A stretch of 64,000 nucleotides of DNA. Origin: Pirellula sp. (GTDB lineage Bacteria > Planctomycetota > Planctomycetia > Pirellulales > Lacipirellulaceae). Shown here piece after piece: positions 34,279-47,290 of the stretch (its first letter is position 1; each line of letters starts with the position of its first letter). The stretch is taken from contig PNKX01000020.1 in NCBI GenBank assembly GCA_013822725.1, positions 35,617 to 99,616 of the forward strand, written 5' to 3'. Made by a program: the position numbers and the translations under genes. Below the pieces are notes generated by a model. It had not been told where the DNA came from and ran no database searches. It saw nothing but the letters and a program-made list of their open reading frames with translations.

Positions 34279-37200
34279 ATGCCGACTCCGCTGCTGCGCT
34301 TGTTCCTTGCCGCTTGGATGGCGCTGGCGATGCTGCCGTCGGCATCGCGTGCCGACGAGGCGAAGGTCGAACCGTCGGCGCCGCCGCTAAGCAAGGAATA
34401 CTTGGAGAAGTGGACGCCGGGGGGAAATCGGAACGATCCGGGACTCCCCTATCCGCAAGTCACGGCGTCGTTTCAGACGGAGGATGACGACGACTGGCGC
34501 GACGGTCGTTGGCAGCAAACGCAAAAAGGGCCGGCGGTGGCCCATTCAACGCTGCTCCCCGACTACGAAGTGGGACCGAAGATGACGGCGGTCGACGCCG
34601 GCGGCGGGGCGTGGTTGCTGTACGACCTGGAAGCGGGGTCGTTCGTCGCGGCGGTGACGGGGGGCGAGTTGCGGACCGACGAAGCGCGGTTCGGGATGCT
34701 CAATCGGCCGTTGGTCGCCGGAGACGTGGCGTTCTATGTGCCGGCCGAACGGGCGTGGCGGAAGACGCTGGCCGACGCGGCGATTGATCGGGCGAGCATT
34801 GATCATCAAGGGCGATATTTGCACGACGACCGCGTGTTGCTCGCAACGACTGTTGACGGCGTTGAGGCGTTGGAGTCTGCCCTGCCCTGCGATGCGGCTG
34901 GCGTGGTCCTGCGTGAAATTGAAATCGGCGCCCATGACGAGCCGCTGTGGCTCGCCGTAGCGACGGCCGACGAGGCGGAGGTGCTCGATGACGGCCGGCG
35001 GGCGACGTGGCGCGATCGGCATGGAGTTGGGCATGTCGTGGAACTTGCGGCGGCGACGCCGGGAGTGCGGTTGGAGCGTGAAGGCACGGCGGTGCTGGTG
35101 AAGTGGCCGGAGGCGAAGGAAGCGGCGTCGGCGCGGTTGCGCTATTCGCCGAGCGAGGCTAAGCCGCAAGCGGAAGGCGATACGGCGGGTGAGCTTTCGA
35201 CGGCGCTCCCCTCTTTGGCCACGCTAAAGACACCTGGCGGTCGTCGATGGGGCGAGCCGCTCGTCACGCAGGGCGTCCTCGCCGCGAAGAGCGAGCAGCC
35301 GTACGTGGTCGATCGTATTCCGCCGCCGCGCGAGAACCCGTTCGGCGCGCTGTTCTACATCGCGGGACTCGACTTCTTTCCCAACGGGGACGCCGCGGTA
35401 TGCACCGTGCATGGCGACGTCTGGATCGTGCGCGGGCTGGATGCGGAACTGAAGCATGTGACGTGGCAGCGTTTCGCCACGGGGCTGTACCAACCGCTCG
35501 GCTTGGAAGTGGTCGACGGCAAGGTGATTGTGCTTGGCCGCGATCAGTTGACGCGGCTGCATGACGAGAACGACAATGGCGAGGCCGATTTTTATGAGTC
35601 GTTCAATCACGACTTGATCATTCATGGGCTGCCGCACGCGTACGCGATGCGGCTGGAGCGGACGCCCGACGGGAGTTTTGTGTTTCTCTGTTCGGGCGAG
35701 GGGCCGCATGGGAGTTCGCTGCTGAAAGTGAGCCCCGACGGCGAGCAGCTGGAAGTGCTTGCGCGCGGGTTCCGGCATCCGTTCGGCATCGGCGCCGGAC
35801 CGAACGGCGAGATCACGGCGGCCGACAACGAGGGAAATTGGGTGCCGTCGTCCAAGATCGATCTCATCACGCCGGGCGGGTTCTACGGGTTCCTCGGCGG
35901 GGCGGCGGAACAAGGGGACAATCCCGATCCGTTGCGGCCGTTGTGTTACATCCCGAAGGTGGCCGACAATTCGAGCGGCGGGCAATTTTGGCACACGAGC
36001 GAGGCGTGGGGCCCGTACCATCGCGGCGGGATGTTTCATTTTTCATGGGGACGCTGCACGCTCCATGCGGTGCTGGAGCAGCATGCGGGCGACGTGCGGC
36101 AGGCGGCGACGGTCGAAGTGCCCGGAGTGCTATTGGAAGCGGGGCCGGGCGAGGCGGAGTTCAGTCCGCGCGACGGGCAGTTGTATGTCGTAGGGCTCGA
36201 CGGCTGGCAGACGGCGGCGACGGTCGACGGTTCGCTGGAGCGGATTCGGTACACGGGCAAGCTGGCGCTGCTGCCGAGTAGCTTTGCGGCATATGCGGAT
36301 GGGATTGAGCTGAAGTTTGACGTGCCGCTCGATCCGGCGTCGCTCGTTCGGCCCGGCGGCGTGCGCGTCGAGCAGTGGAACTATCAGTGGAGTTCGACTT
36401 ATGGTTCGTATCATTATTCGGTGAAGGAACCAGAGCGCGTCGGGCACGATCAGCTCGACGTGCAAGCAGCGACGCTTTCAAACGACGGCAAGACGCTCTT
36501 GTTGCGTGTCGACGGCTTGCAGCCGGTGGATCAGATTCAGGTTTCGCTGGATGTGACGACCGCCGCGGGCGAACCGGTGAAGGCTAACGTCTACGGCACG
36601 ATCAACGGGCTCGTCGAGCGGAGCGACGTCCGCTTGGCGTCGGCGGAGGCGCCGGCGACGTTACGGCAGCTCCTCGCTAAAGACAACCTCGTCGCGTGGT
36701 GCATCGTGCCGTTCGATGCGAAGCGACGCGGGCCGGAAGAACGGGCGGCGATGCTGGAGCGGTTAGGAATCAAACGAGTGGCCTACGACTGGCGCGAGGA
36801 ACATGTGCCGCAGTTTGATGAAGAACTTGAGGCGTATAAGAAGCATGGCATTGATTTGCATGCTTTCTGGACGCCGGTGAACACGGCGACGCCGCTGGAG
36901 GAGCCGCACTGGCCGCTGATTCTGGACTTGGCGAAGCGGCATGACGTGCGGCCGGAGTTGTGGGTGATGCTCAACGATGCGCTGGTGACGTCGCTGCCTG
37001 AGGAAGAGCGCGCGGTTCGCGCGGCGGAGATCTTGGCGCCGGCCGCTCGCGCTGCCGCTGAGCAGGGATGCAAGATCGGCCTCTACAATCATGGCGGGTG
37101 GTTCGGCGAGCCTGACCGCCAGATTGCGATCATTTCCGCACTGAAGGCGCTCGGCGTCGACAACGTTGGGATCGTTTACAACTTTCACCATGGCCACGAG

Positions 37201-37470
37201 CACATGGCCGACTTTCCAGCACTAGCGAAGCGGATGGCGCCTTACTTAATGACGGTGAACGTCAACGGCATGCGGGCCGGCGGGCCGAAGATTCTGTCGT
37301 TCGGCGAGGGTGATGACGGCGGCGCGGCGGAGCGAAGGATGTTGGAAGCGTTAACGGCGGCTGGTTATTCCGGACCGATTGGCATTCTGGGGCATCGCGA
37401 GGAGCGGGATGTGGAGGAATGCCTGCGGGAAGGGCTGGACGGCATGAAATCTGCCGCTGGCATCCCGTAG
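34279..37470 (+). CDS. DUF6797 / PQQ-type glucose-sorbosone dehydrogenase-like / TIM-barrel fusion, secreted
   Basis: A 1063-residue protein with a signal peptide (LLRLFLAAWMALAMLPSASRA). Residues 30-300 resemble DUF6797. Residues 340-660 form a beta-propeller of the glucose/sorbosone dehydrogenase kind: GLYQPLGLEVVDGKVIVLGR, ARGFRHPFGIGAGPNGEI, and ADNEGNWVPSSKIDLI. After a linker domain the last 280 residues look like a xylose-isomerase-like TIM barrel: VAWCIVPFDAKRRGPEERAA, HAFWTPVN, GLYNHGGWFGEP, and VNVNGM. This suggests extracellular oxidation or isomerisation of sugars (inference). It lies between two homologous ELWxxDGT proteins. No heme-binding CxxCH is present, unlike many planctomycete relatives. 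Confidence 0.75.
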   Translation: MPTPLLRLFLAAWMALAMLPSASRADEAKVEPSAPPLSKEYLEKWTPGGNRNDPGLPYPQVTASFQTEDDDDWRDGRWQQTQKGPAVAHSTLLPDYEVGPKMTAVDAGGGAWLLYDLEAGSFVAAVTGGELRTDEARFGMLNRPLVAGDVAFYVPAERAWRKTLADAAIDRASIDHQGRYLHDDRVLLATTVDGVEALESALPCDAAGVVLREIEIGAHDEPLWLAVATADEAEVLDDGRRATWRDRHGVGHVVELAAATPGVRLEREGTAVLVKWPEAKEAASARLRYSPSEAKPQAEGDTAGELSTALPSLATLKTPGGRRWGEPLVTQGVLAAKSEQPYVVDRIPPPRENPFGALFYIAGLDFFPNGDAAVCTVHGDVWIVRGLDAELKHVTWQRFATGLYQPLGLEVVDGKVIVLGRDQLTRLHDENDNGEADFYESFNHDLIIHGLPHAYAMRLERTPDGSFVFLCSGEGPHGSSLLKVSPDGEQLEVLARGFRHPFGIGAGPNGEITAADNEGNWVPSSKIDLITPGGFYGFLGGAAEQGDNPDPLRPLCYIPKVADNSSGGQFWHTSEAWGPYHRGGMFHFSWGRCTLHAVLEQHAGDVRQAATVEVPGVLLEAGPGEAEFSPRDGQLYVVGLDGWQTAATVDGSLERIRYTGKLALLPSSFAAYADGIELKFDVPLDPASLVRPGGVRVEQWNYQWSSTYGSYHYSVKEPERVGHDQLDVQAATLSNDGKTLLLRVDGLQPVDQIQVSLDVTTAAGEPVKANVYGTINGLVERSDVRLASAEAPATLRQLLAKDNLVAWCIVPFDAKRRGPEERAAMLERLGIKRVAYDWREEHVPQFDEELEAYKKHGIDLHAFWTPVNTATPLEEPHWPLILDLAKRHDVRPELWVMLNDALVTSLPEEERAVRAAEILAPAARAAAEQGCKIGLYNHGGWFGEPDRQIAIISALKALGVDNVGIVYNFHHGHEHMADFPALAKRMAPYLMTVNVNGMRAGGPKILSFGEGDDGGAAERRMLEALTAAGYSGPIGILGHREERDVEECLREGLDGMKSAAGIP

Positions 37471-37653
37471 TCTTGCGGTAGCGCGTCAACGACTGCAAGT
37501 AATCTCCGCTGGCAGCAGCGAATGAACGGGCGTGCAAAGCCTGATTTCGCATTGCCCATTCCCCCCATGTCCGATAAGTTGCTCCTCGAATTCGGATTTA
37601 GTATCGGAGCTTTCGCTAAGTCGGCGGATGCTCTCTTCATCTCGAGAGCACGC

Positions 37654-40600
37654 ATGGAACCGCGTTTCGATCAATTGGGCGACGCATTGGCATCACAGAG
37701 CACCGCTCTAACAAACCGATCGCTTCGTTTTGAGCCTCTCGAAGAACGCCGCGTGCTGAGCGCCGTAGCGGAGTTGGTCGCAGACGTCGAAACGACGCCC
37801 GCCTACTACAGCTATTGGCCCTGGAGCGTCACCACGACCGGGGACGTTTTTTTCTTTACGGCAACCCATCCGGAATTGGGGCGCGAGCTGTGGAAGAGCG
37901 ACGGCACGCCTGCGGGAACGATGCTAGTGAAGGATCTCTTTGTCGGGTCCGAAGGAGGATATCCGAGCGATTTCATGAACGTGAACGGCGCCCTTTACTT
38001 CTGGGCGGAAGACGGGGTCCATGGATTTGGCCTCTGGAAAAGTGATGGAACCGAAGCGGGGACAGTATTCCTTCAATCGTTCGCGTCTAATCTACGCTAC
38101 GGCGTGCAAGCAGTGAATGCCGGGAACGTCTACTACTTTGCCGCAGACGACGGCGTCCATGGCGTGGAGTTGTGGTGTTCCGACGGAACGGTCGAGGGGA
38201 CAGCGCTTGTTAGCGACGTCAATGAGGGGGCCGCAAGTTCGTCGCCAACGAGGTTCGTCCGCGTCAACGATTCCGTTTTCTTCTCGGCGAACGACGGGAT
38301 CCATGGCCGAGAGTTGTGGCGGTTAGACGGCGAGACGAAGACTGTCGGTCTCGTGAAAGATTTGATCGCCGGCGAGGGGGAATCGTATTTCTCTAATTTC
38401 ACTGCCGTCGGCGAGACGCTTTATTTTGTCTTCGACGACGGCGTTCATGGGGCTGAGTTATGGAGCAGCGACGGGATGGCTGAGGGGACCGCGATGGTCG
38501 CCGACGTCAGAGCCGGGATCAACGGGGCGAACCCGAACCAGCTGACCAATGTCTCGGGGACGCTTTACTTCGCCGCTTCGGACGGAGTCCGAACGACGCT
38601 CTGGCGCTCCGATGGGACGCCGGAGTCGACAGTTCAGATTCGCAATTGGGACATGAACGGACCGAGAAACCTGACCTCGCTAACGAACGTCAATGGCACG
38701 CTTTATTTCATAGGACAGTTCGGCGTCGCGGGATTGAACATTCTTTGGAAGAGCGATGGAACTGAAGTGGGAACAGAACGGATTCGCAGTGCTGCTTCGC
38801 CTGACTATTTCATCGTCGAGGCGATCGCGCACGCAGGCAACAAGCTCTACTTCGCGCAATCTGCGCCTTGGAAGGGACAAACGGCGAAAGAACTTTGGAC
38901 AATCGATTTCAACAGCGACGAGATTACTTATGTCAGGGACTTGCTGGAAGGCTTGTCGATGGATACGACCATTGGCGGCAACTTAATCTACCGTACCAGT
39001 TTTAACTCCGGTGTTACCTCAGACGGCGAACTGTGGCGAAGCGACGGCACCGCTGAAGGGACGATTCCACTCCAAGGCAAGTACTACGGGACTATCGGCT
39101 CCTATCCACACAACTTGACCGAGATCAACGGCCAATTGTTCTACATGGCGCGAACATCCGAGCACTGGTCGACGCTTTGGAAAACTGACGGCACCTCGGC
39201 GGGAACTTCACTCGTCAAAGTTCTCCAGCCCGCGCAGTTCGGCTTATCGCTTTCTGGGCAGGAGAAGATGGTCAACGTGAATGGCCGCCTGTTCTTCGTC
39301 GCCAATGACGGTATACACGGCTACGAACTGTGGGCCAGCGACGGCACCGCCGACGGCACGTTGATGGTGAAGGACATTGTGCCTAGCGGATCGCCATGGG
39401 ATTACCAGGGCCCTGTCTTCTTGACCAACGTAGACGGCCTACTGTACTTCGTCGCCAACGACGGGACGAGCGGATTTGAATTATGGAAAAGCGATGGCAC
39501 CGCCGCAGGCACAGTGCTCGTGCGAGATCTGACTCCCGGCGCCGGTAGCAGCGGCATTCAGAATCTGACGAGTTTCGGCGGGCAGCTCATCTTCACGCGC
39601 GACTCGCGGTTGTGGAAATCGGACGGTACGTCGGCGGGAACCAGTCAGATCACACCGTCCAACGTTACGCTCACTCAGTACCAGCCACAACTTGTGCCGT
39701 TCGCGGGCAGACTCCACTTTGTCGCGAAGAATGACGCGGCTGGGGAAGAGTTGTGGTCGACCACGGGAACGGCGGCTAGCACCAATCTCTTCGTCGACTT
39801 GTTCCCTGGGCCGACGAGCACGCGTCCCACCGACTTGGGAACAGCGCGCGACTATTTCCTCTTCGCCACGGCAAACGCCGACGGTAGTCAGTCTCTCTGG
39901 AAGAACGACGGGCGGACAAATGGCAACTTCTTGCTGATGAACTTCCCTGCGAACGGCGAACATCGATATCCCAGAGATTTTGTCGCGGTAGGCGATCTCG
40001 CCTATTTCATTACGAATCACAGCAGTGGAGGATTTGGGCTGTGGACGACGGACGGCACGTCTTCCGGCACGCGACTGATAAAACAGTTTGATCGCTCTTG
40101 GGATTCTTCTAACCCGCGGATGTACGCGGTTGGGGACAAGCTTTATTTCGTCGGCTACGATTCGTTCAACTATCACACGTTGTGGACCAGCGACGGCACG
40201 ACAGAGGGAACGCAACAAGTCGAGCCAGCGATGCGGCTCGACACGTCGTCAGGCGAGTTCGCAGTGATGGGGGGTCGATTCTTCTTCGGCGCCCACGATG
40301 GCTACCACGGCTACGAACTCTGGTCAGCGGGCCCTGCCCCGCCGCCAGCGGGCGATTACTCCGGCGATGGAATGGTCGATGGCGCCGACTTCCTGGCATG
40401 GCAGCGAGGCTTTGGCTCGACGGCCGCGCCGATCGGCAGCGGCGCTGATGGCGACGGAGACGGAACCGTGGGAAGCGGCGACCTCGACGTCTGGCGCGAT
40501 CATTTCGAAACCCCCGAGCCGTCGTGGCAGGAGAACGCCGTAGCGACGACGACAGCGGCAATGGTGGCGGAGGAAGAGAATGGAGCAGGCTCCGAGCGGC

Positions 40601-40779
40601 GGTCGTTGACGGAGGTGATGATTGGCGAGAGTGAATCTGAGGCGGCGGGCCAGCAATCGGCCCGTGACGCTCTCTTTGCGGCGGGAGATTTCTCGCGGCT
40701 CTTCGTGACGCTAGGTGAAACTGAGAAGATCCTAGCTAACGGGCGGCGGGGACGCGCTCCGCTGGCGCGTCGCGGCTAA
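37654..40779 (+). CDS. Giant ELWxxDGT-repeat surface protein with dockerin-like C-terminus (copy 2)
   Basis: With ATG at 37654 (GAGAG upstream) the protein has 1041 residues; the frame is also open to an ATG at 37522. The sorting-like motif is RFEPLEERRVLSA. About seventeen degenerate ELWxSDGTxxGT repeats follow. The dockerin-like loops DYSGDGMVDGADFLAWQRGF and DGDGDGTVGSGDLDVWRDHF come next. The tail SARDALFAAGDFSRLF and the final GRAPLARRG match copy 1. The repeat array and domain order are the same as copy 1, though the sequence between motifs has diverged. Together they flank the DUF6797 fusion gene, so the three may form a surface complex through dockerin partners (inference). Confidence 0.85.
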   Translation: MEPRFDQLGDALASQSTALTNRSLRFEPLEERRVLSAVAELVADVETTPAYYSYWPWSVTTTGDVFFFTATHPELGRELWKSDGTPAGTMLVKDLFVGSEGGYPSDFMNVNGALYFWAEDGVHGFGLWKSDGTEAGTVFLQSFASNLRYGVQAVNAGNVYYFAADDGVHGVELWCSDGTVEGTALVSDVNEGAASSSPTRFVRVNDSVFFSANDGIHGRELWRLDGETKTVGLVKDLIAGEGESYFSNFTAVGETLYFVFDDGVHGAELWSSDGMAEGTAMVADVRAGINGANPNQLTNVSGTLYFAASDGVRTTLWRSDGTPESTVQIRNWDMNGPRNLTSLTNVNGTLYFIGQFGVAGLNILWKSDGTEVGTERIRSAASPDYFIVEAIAHAGNKLYFAQSAPWKGQTAKELWTIDFNSDEITYVRDLLEGLSMDTTIGGNLIYRTSFNSGVTSDGELWRSDGTAEGTIPLQGKYYGTIGSYPHNLTEINGQLFYMARTSEHWSTLWKTDGTSAGTSLVKVLQPAQFGLSLSGQEKMVNVNGRLFFVANDGIHGYELWASDGTADGTLMVKDIVPSGSPWDYQGPVFLTNVDGLLYFVANDGTSGFELWKSDGTAAGTVLVRDLTPGAGSSGIQNLTSFGGQLIFTRDSRLWKSDGTSAGTSQITPSNVTLTQYQPQLVPFAGRLHFVAKNDAAGEELWSTTGTAASTNLFVDLFPGPTSTRPTDLGTARDYFLFATANADGSQSLWKNDGRTNGNFLLMNFPANGEHRYPRDFVAVGDLAYFITNHSSGGFGLWTTDGTSSGTRLIKQFDRSWDSSNPRMYAVGDKLYFVGYDSFNYHTLWTSDGTTEGTQQVEPAMRLDTSSGEFAVMGGRFFFGAHDGYHGYELWSAGPAPPPAGDYSGDGMVDGADFLAWQRGFGSTAAPIGSGADGDGDGTVGSGDLDVWRDHFETPEPSWQENAVATTTAAMVAEEENGAGSERRSLTEVMIGESESEAAGQQSARDALFAAGDFSRLFVTLGETEKILANGRRGRAPLARRG

Positions 40780-41077
40780 CCGTTTGGGTTTTGGGGATGT
40801 CGACGCTGGGGAATCGCGCTGGCGCTGGCTCCTATCTGTTGATTTTCGGCTGATTCGCTGGCGTCAATCCTCTTTCGGCGATTCCACGCTGCTGCCAGCG
40901 ACCTAGTCGCCGTGGGCCCAGCGGGGTATTTTGGCGGTTTCCACGGAGGGGGCTGACGCTCGCTCCGGCGGGTTGGACCGGGGCGCGCGAACATTGATGT
41001 TCGCTGGGGCCGGGACGGCCCGGCTCGCTGGTTGCGAGACGCTGTTCGCGGCTCGCTGTTTATCGCTGAATGTTGCT

Positions 41078-42394
41078 ATGCCTGCCGTTGCCGATCGTCG
41101 CGTGGTTATCACTGGCTTGGGGATCGTCTCGCCGCTCGGGAGCGACCTGGGCGAGTTCTGGTCGGCGCTCATCGGCGGGCGAAGCGGTATCGAGCCGCTG
41201 GTGAACCTGCCGTCGCTCGACGGCAAAGTGACCTACGGCGGCGAATGCCGGCAGTTTGCGGGTGAGATCGACAACTTCGGCGAGCTCGAAAAAGACCTCA
41301 AAAAGTCGATTCGCAAGGCGCTCAAAATGATGTGCCGCGAGTCGATGATGGCGGTCGCCGCGTCGCAGCATGCGATTGTCGACGGCGGGTTTGGCGCGAC
41401 GCCGATGGATCCTGTCACGAGCGGCGTCGTCTTCGGCAGCGACTATATGCTGAGCCCTCCTGAGGATTTCATCAGTGCGATGAAGAAGGCGGGCATCGGC
41501 GCCGGCGGGTTCGAGTACGGCAAGTGGGGGACCGACGGCCTGCGGGACATGAACCCGTTGTGGATGCTGAGCTACCTGCCGAACATGCCGGCGAGCCACG
41601 TGGCCATCTTCAACGACCTGCAGGGACCGAACAATTCGCTCACGATGCGCGAGGCGTCGGGGCTGATGGCGATTCGCGAGGCGGCCCAGACGATCGCCCG
41701 CGGGCATGCCGATCGGATGATCGCCGGGGCGACTGGGACGCGGATTCACTCATTCAAGACCGTCCATGCGACGCAGACTGAGCAACTCGCCAACCCCGAA
41801 TTGCCGGCGCATGAAGCGTGCCGTCCGTTCGACGTTAACCGCACGGGCATGGTCGTCGGCGAAGGCGCCGGGGCGGTGCTGCTCGAAGAATACGAAGCGG
41901 CGAAGGCCCGCGGGGCGAAGATTTACGGCGAGCTGTTGAGTACCGGCAGCAGCGCCGTGGCCGACCCGAACTTGCAAGCAGGCCGGCAGGTCGCGCTAGC
42001 CAACGCGGCGCGGGCGGCGCTCAGCGCGGCGAAGATGTCGCCGCAGCAGTTAGGGCACGTCTCGGCCCATGCAATGGGGACCTGCGTCGGCGACGTGGAG
42101 GAAGCGGCCGCCCTGCGCGACGCGCTTGGCGAACGCGGCAAAGAGGTCCCGGTCGTGGCGGCGAAGAGCTTCTTCGGGAACCTCGGGGCCGCGGGTGGCA
42201 TCGTGGAGACGGTCGCCAGCCTGCTTGCCCTCCGCGAAGGGACCTTGTTTCCGACGCTGAATTTCTCGACGCCCGATCCGGAGTGTCCGGTGAACGCCTC
42301 CGGCAGTGCGTCGTTGCCCGCCGGCGAGAGCTTTTTGAAGCTGAGCGTCACGCCACAGGGGCAGGCCGCAGCGTTGGTAGTGGCGAAGGTTTAG
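41078..42394 (+). CDS. Ketosynthase homologue lacking the catalytic Cys (chain-length-factor-like)
   Basis: With ATG at 41078 the protein has 438 residues and aligns without gaps to FabF around the active site. The start is ADRRVVITGLGIVSPLG. At the nucleophile elbow GPNNSLTMREASG replaces a GPxxSxxTACxSG consensus, so Cys is Glu192. The first catalytic His is kept (SAHAMGTCVGD). In KSFFGNLGAAGG the second His of KSxxGHLLGAAG is Asn, with one residue deleted. It cannot perform a normal Claisen condensation. Polyketide chain-length factors are similar Cys-less partners of ketosynthases, with Gln there. No ketosynthase or ACP gene is adjacent; it stands before nusA. Confidence 0.85.
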   Translation: MPAVADRRVVITGLGIVSPLGSDLGEFWSALIGGRSGIEPLVNLPSLDGKVTYGGECRQFAGEIDNFGELEKDLKKSIRKALKMMCRESMMAVAASQHAIVDGGFGATPMDPVTSGVVFGSDYMLSPPEDFISAMKKAGIGAGGFEYGKWGTDGLRDMNPLWMLSYLPNMPASHVAIFNDLQGPNNSLTMREASGLMAIREAAQTIARGHADRMIAGATGTRIHSFKTVHATQTEQLANPELPAHEACRPFDVNRTGMVVGEGAGAVLLEEYEAAKARGAKIYGELLSTGSSAVADPNLQAGRQVALANAARAALSAAKMSPQQLGHVSAHAMGTCVGDVEEAAALRDALGERGKEVPVVAAKSFFGNLGAAGGIVETVASLLALREGTLFPTLNFSTPDPECPVNASGSASLPAGESFLKLSVTPQGQAAALVVAKV

Positions 42395-42508
42395 GGGGCT
42401 CGGGCGCCATTGGCACCCCGATAGGGGCGATCCTTCCGCGCGATCGATTCAACCCCTCCGCCGTGAGCCAGAGGTCGCGTTTGCCCTGGTTCGCCCATTC
42501 TCGGCGGG

Positions 42509-42537
42509 TTGACACTCGATATCGGTCCCGGTAACCT
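42509..42537 (+). promoter_or_regulatory. Possible promoter of the nusA-infB-rbfA operon
   Basis: A perfect TTGACA, 17 bases, then TAACCT, about 220 bp upstream of nusA. The rest of the 361-bp gap holds no gene; rimP, which often precedes nusA, is absent. Confidence 0.5.
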
Positions 42538-42755
42538 AACCAGATTGCGGAACGCTTTAAGTGCTTCCGTAGAACGAGTTTGGCGTTTCGCAGGGGTTCG
42601 GCTCCGGCGAACGGCGCTCAAACTCCGCCCACAGCCGGGGAGATACTTCTCGCGCTGTCGGCGAAGCCGTCGTCAATGACGGCCCACAATTTGAACAACT
42701 CGAACAACCCGGTTTGCCGCGCGGCGGGCGAATACGTCGCGAAAGTAAAGAGCCT

Positions 42756-44138
42756 ATGAACCCCAACGAAATCCTGCGTATCGTCGACGCGATCCATCGC
42801 GACAAGAACATCGGCAAAGAGATCGTGTTCGAGGGGATCGAGGCTGCGCTCGTCTCGGCGCTGAAGAAGCATTACGGCGAAGAGGCTGAGATCATCGTGG
42901 CGATCGACCGCCAGACGGGCAACGTCTCGGCGACCTGCGACGGCGAAGTCTTGCCGTCGGAGGAAGTCGTCGGTCGCATTGGCGCTCAAACCGCCAAGCA
43001 GGTGATGATCCAGAAGATTCGCGAAGCGGAACGCGACGCACTGTACGACGAATACACCGAACAAATCGGCGACATGGTCAGCGGCGTCATTCACCGCTAC
43101 GAAGGCGCCGCCGCCACCGTGGCCCTGCCGAACGTCGAAGCGATCCTGCCGCGCAGCGAGCAGATCCCCGGCGAGACGCATCATGTGAACGAACGGGTCC
43201 GCGCGACCGTCTTCGAAGTTCGCAAGAGCGGCAGCCGCGTGAAGGTGATCCTCAGCCGCACCCGCCCGCAGTTGGTGCAGCGGCTGTTTGAGCAGGAAAT
43301 TCCCGAAATCATCGACGGCGTCATCGAAGTTCGCGCCATGGCCCGCGAGCCTGGTTACCGCTCGAAAGTGGCAGTGAGCTCGAGCGACGCCCGCGTCGAT
43401 TGCGTCGGCGCCTGCGTCGGCGTCCGCGGCAATCGCATCAAGAACATCGTCGACGAGCTCGGCGGCGAGCGGATCGACATCGTCCGCTGGGACGACAACC
43501 TGGAAGTGCTCATCCCGAACGCACTACAGCCGGCCGAAGTCGAGCAAGTGATTCTCTGCAAGATGCTCGGCCGCGCGATCGTGCTGGTCCGCGAAGATCA
43601 GCTATCGCTGGCCATCGGCCGCCGCGGGCAGAACGTTCGCCTAGCGAGCAAGCTGTCGGGTTGGGACATCGAAATCATGACCCAGGACGAGCTGGCCGAA
43701 TCGATCGATCGGGCCGTCACGGGCTTCAGCCAGCTGGAAGGCATGACGGTCGATCTGGCCGAACGGCTCGTGGAAGAAGGCTTCCTCAGCTACGACGACC
43801 TCTCGGTGATCGAGCCAGACGCCCTGATGGCGATTGGCGAGTTGAGCGAGGAAGAGGTCGATACGATCGTCGCTCAAGCGGAAGACAAGGCGATGGAAGC
43901 CGAAGCGGCCGCTCAAGAGGCGCGTCGCAAGAAGCGTGAAGAAGATCGGATCGCAGCGATCGAGGCGGAGCATGTGGCGGCCGATATTGCCGCTGGACGC
44001 ATCCCCCTCGCTCCGACGGCGCCGGTTGACGGCGGCGTCGCCGACGCCGATTTGGCGGACGTGCCGGACGAAATCGATCCGATTGAGTCGGCCGTGGAAG
44101 GACTAGGCGGAACCGAGAGCGAGGGATCGGCGTCATGA
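42756..44138 (+). CDS. nusA: Transcription termination/antitermination protein NusA
   Basis: A 460-residue RNA polymerase-associated factor. The N-terminal domain is [20 protein letters not shown], followed by an S1 domain ([20 protein letters not shown]) and the two KH domains with [20 protein letters not shown] and [19 protein letters not shown]. The C-terminal extension has one HhH-like segment ([20 protein letters not shown]) and an acidic tail. The ATG at 42756 is chosen from homology; the upstream frame is not conserved. infB starts 130 bp downstream. Confidence 0.96.
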   Translation: MNPNEILRIVDAIHRDKNIGKEIVFEGIEAALVSALKKHYGEEAEIIVAIDRQTGNVSATCDGEVLPSEEVVGRIGAQTAKQVMIQKIREAERDALYDEYTEQIGDMVSGVIHRYEGAAATVALPNVEAILPRSEQIPGETHHVNERVRATVFEVRKSGSRVKVILSRTRPQLVQRLFEQEIPEIIDGVIEVRAMAREPGYRSKVAVSSSDARVDCVGACVGVRGNRIKNIVDELGGERIDIVRWDDNLEVLIPNALQPAEVEQVILCKMLGRAIVLVREDQLSLAIGRRGQNVRLASKLSGWDIEIMTQDELAESIDRAVTGFSQLEGMTVDLAERLVEEGFLSYDDLSVIEPDALMAIGELSEEEVDTIVAQAEDKAMEAEAAAQEARRKKREEDRIAAIEAEHVAADIAAGRIPLAPTAPVDGGVADADLADVPDEIDPIESAVEGLGGTESEGSAS

Positions 44139-44267
44139 TCGACGCCACCCTTACGAAGACGATTTGGGAGGAGCAGACCGATGGCGGTTTAAGTGCTAGA
44201 GCTTTTAACGTCGGCATGGTGAGCGGAGAGGTTATCCGCCGCCGCTCGGCGACACGGGGAGATCAAC

Positions 44268-47099
<2,832 letters not shown>

Positions 47100-47116
47100 C
47101 GTTGCGTGGTTTGAAT

Positions 47117-47249
47117 TGAACCACGACGACACGACGATCACGACGAAAGACGGGAACAGGGAACTGATCCAATCTGGTTAACGTCGCGACCTCAGCAAGT
47201 CGCTGCAAGTTTTCTTTCGTTGTGTTCGTCGTGCCTTCGTGGTGAATTC
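47117..47249. repeat. Long inverted repeat with CCACGACGACACGACGA-type arms
   Basis: Left arm GAACCACGACGACACGACGA plus TCACGACGAAAG; right arm CTTTCGTTGTGTTCGTCGTG then CCTTCGTGGT. The same arms are nested inside D2 and, partly, D1 and D3. It separates infB from rbfA within an otherwise compact operon. Confidence 0.8.
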
Positions 47250-47290
47250 TGGCTTAACTTGACCCTTTCCATTTTCGACAACGACTGCCG

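Noticed and set aside
34279..37470. Cytochrome c-containing PVC-type membrane-bound dehydrogenase
   Set aside because: The propeller is similar, but no CxxCH heme motif is present in the protein.
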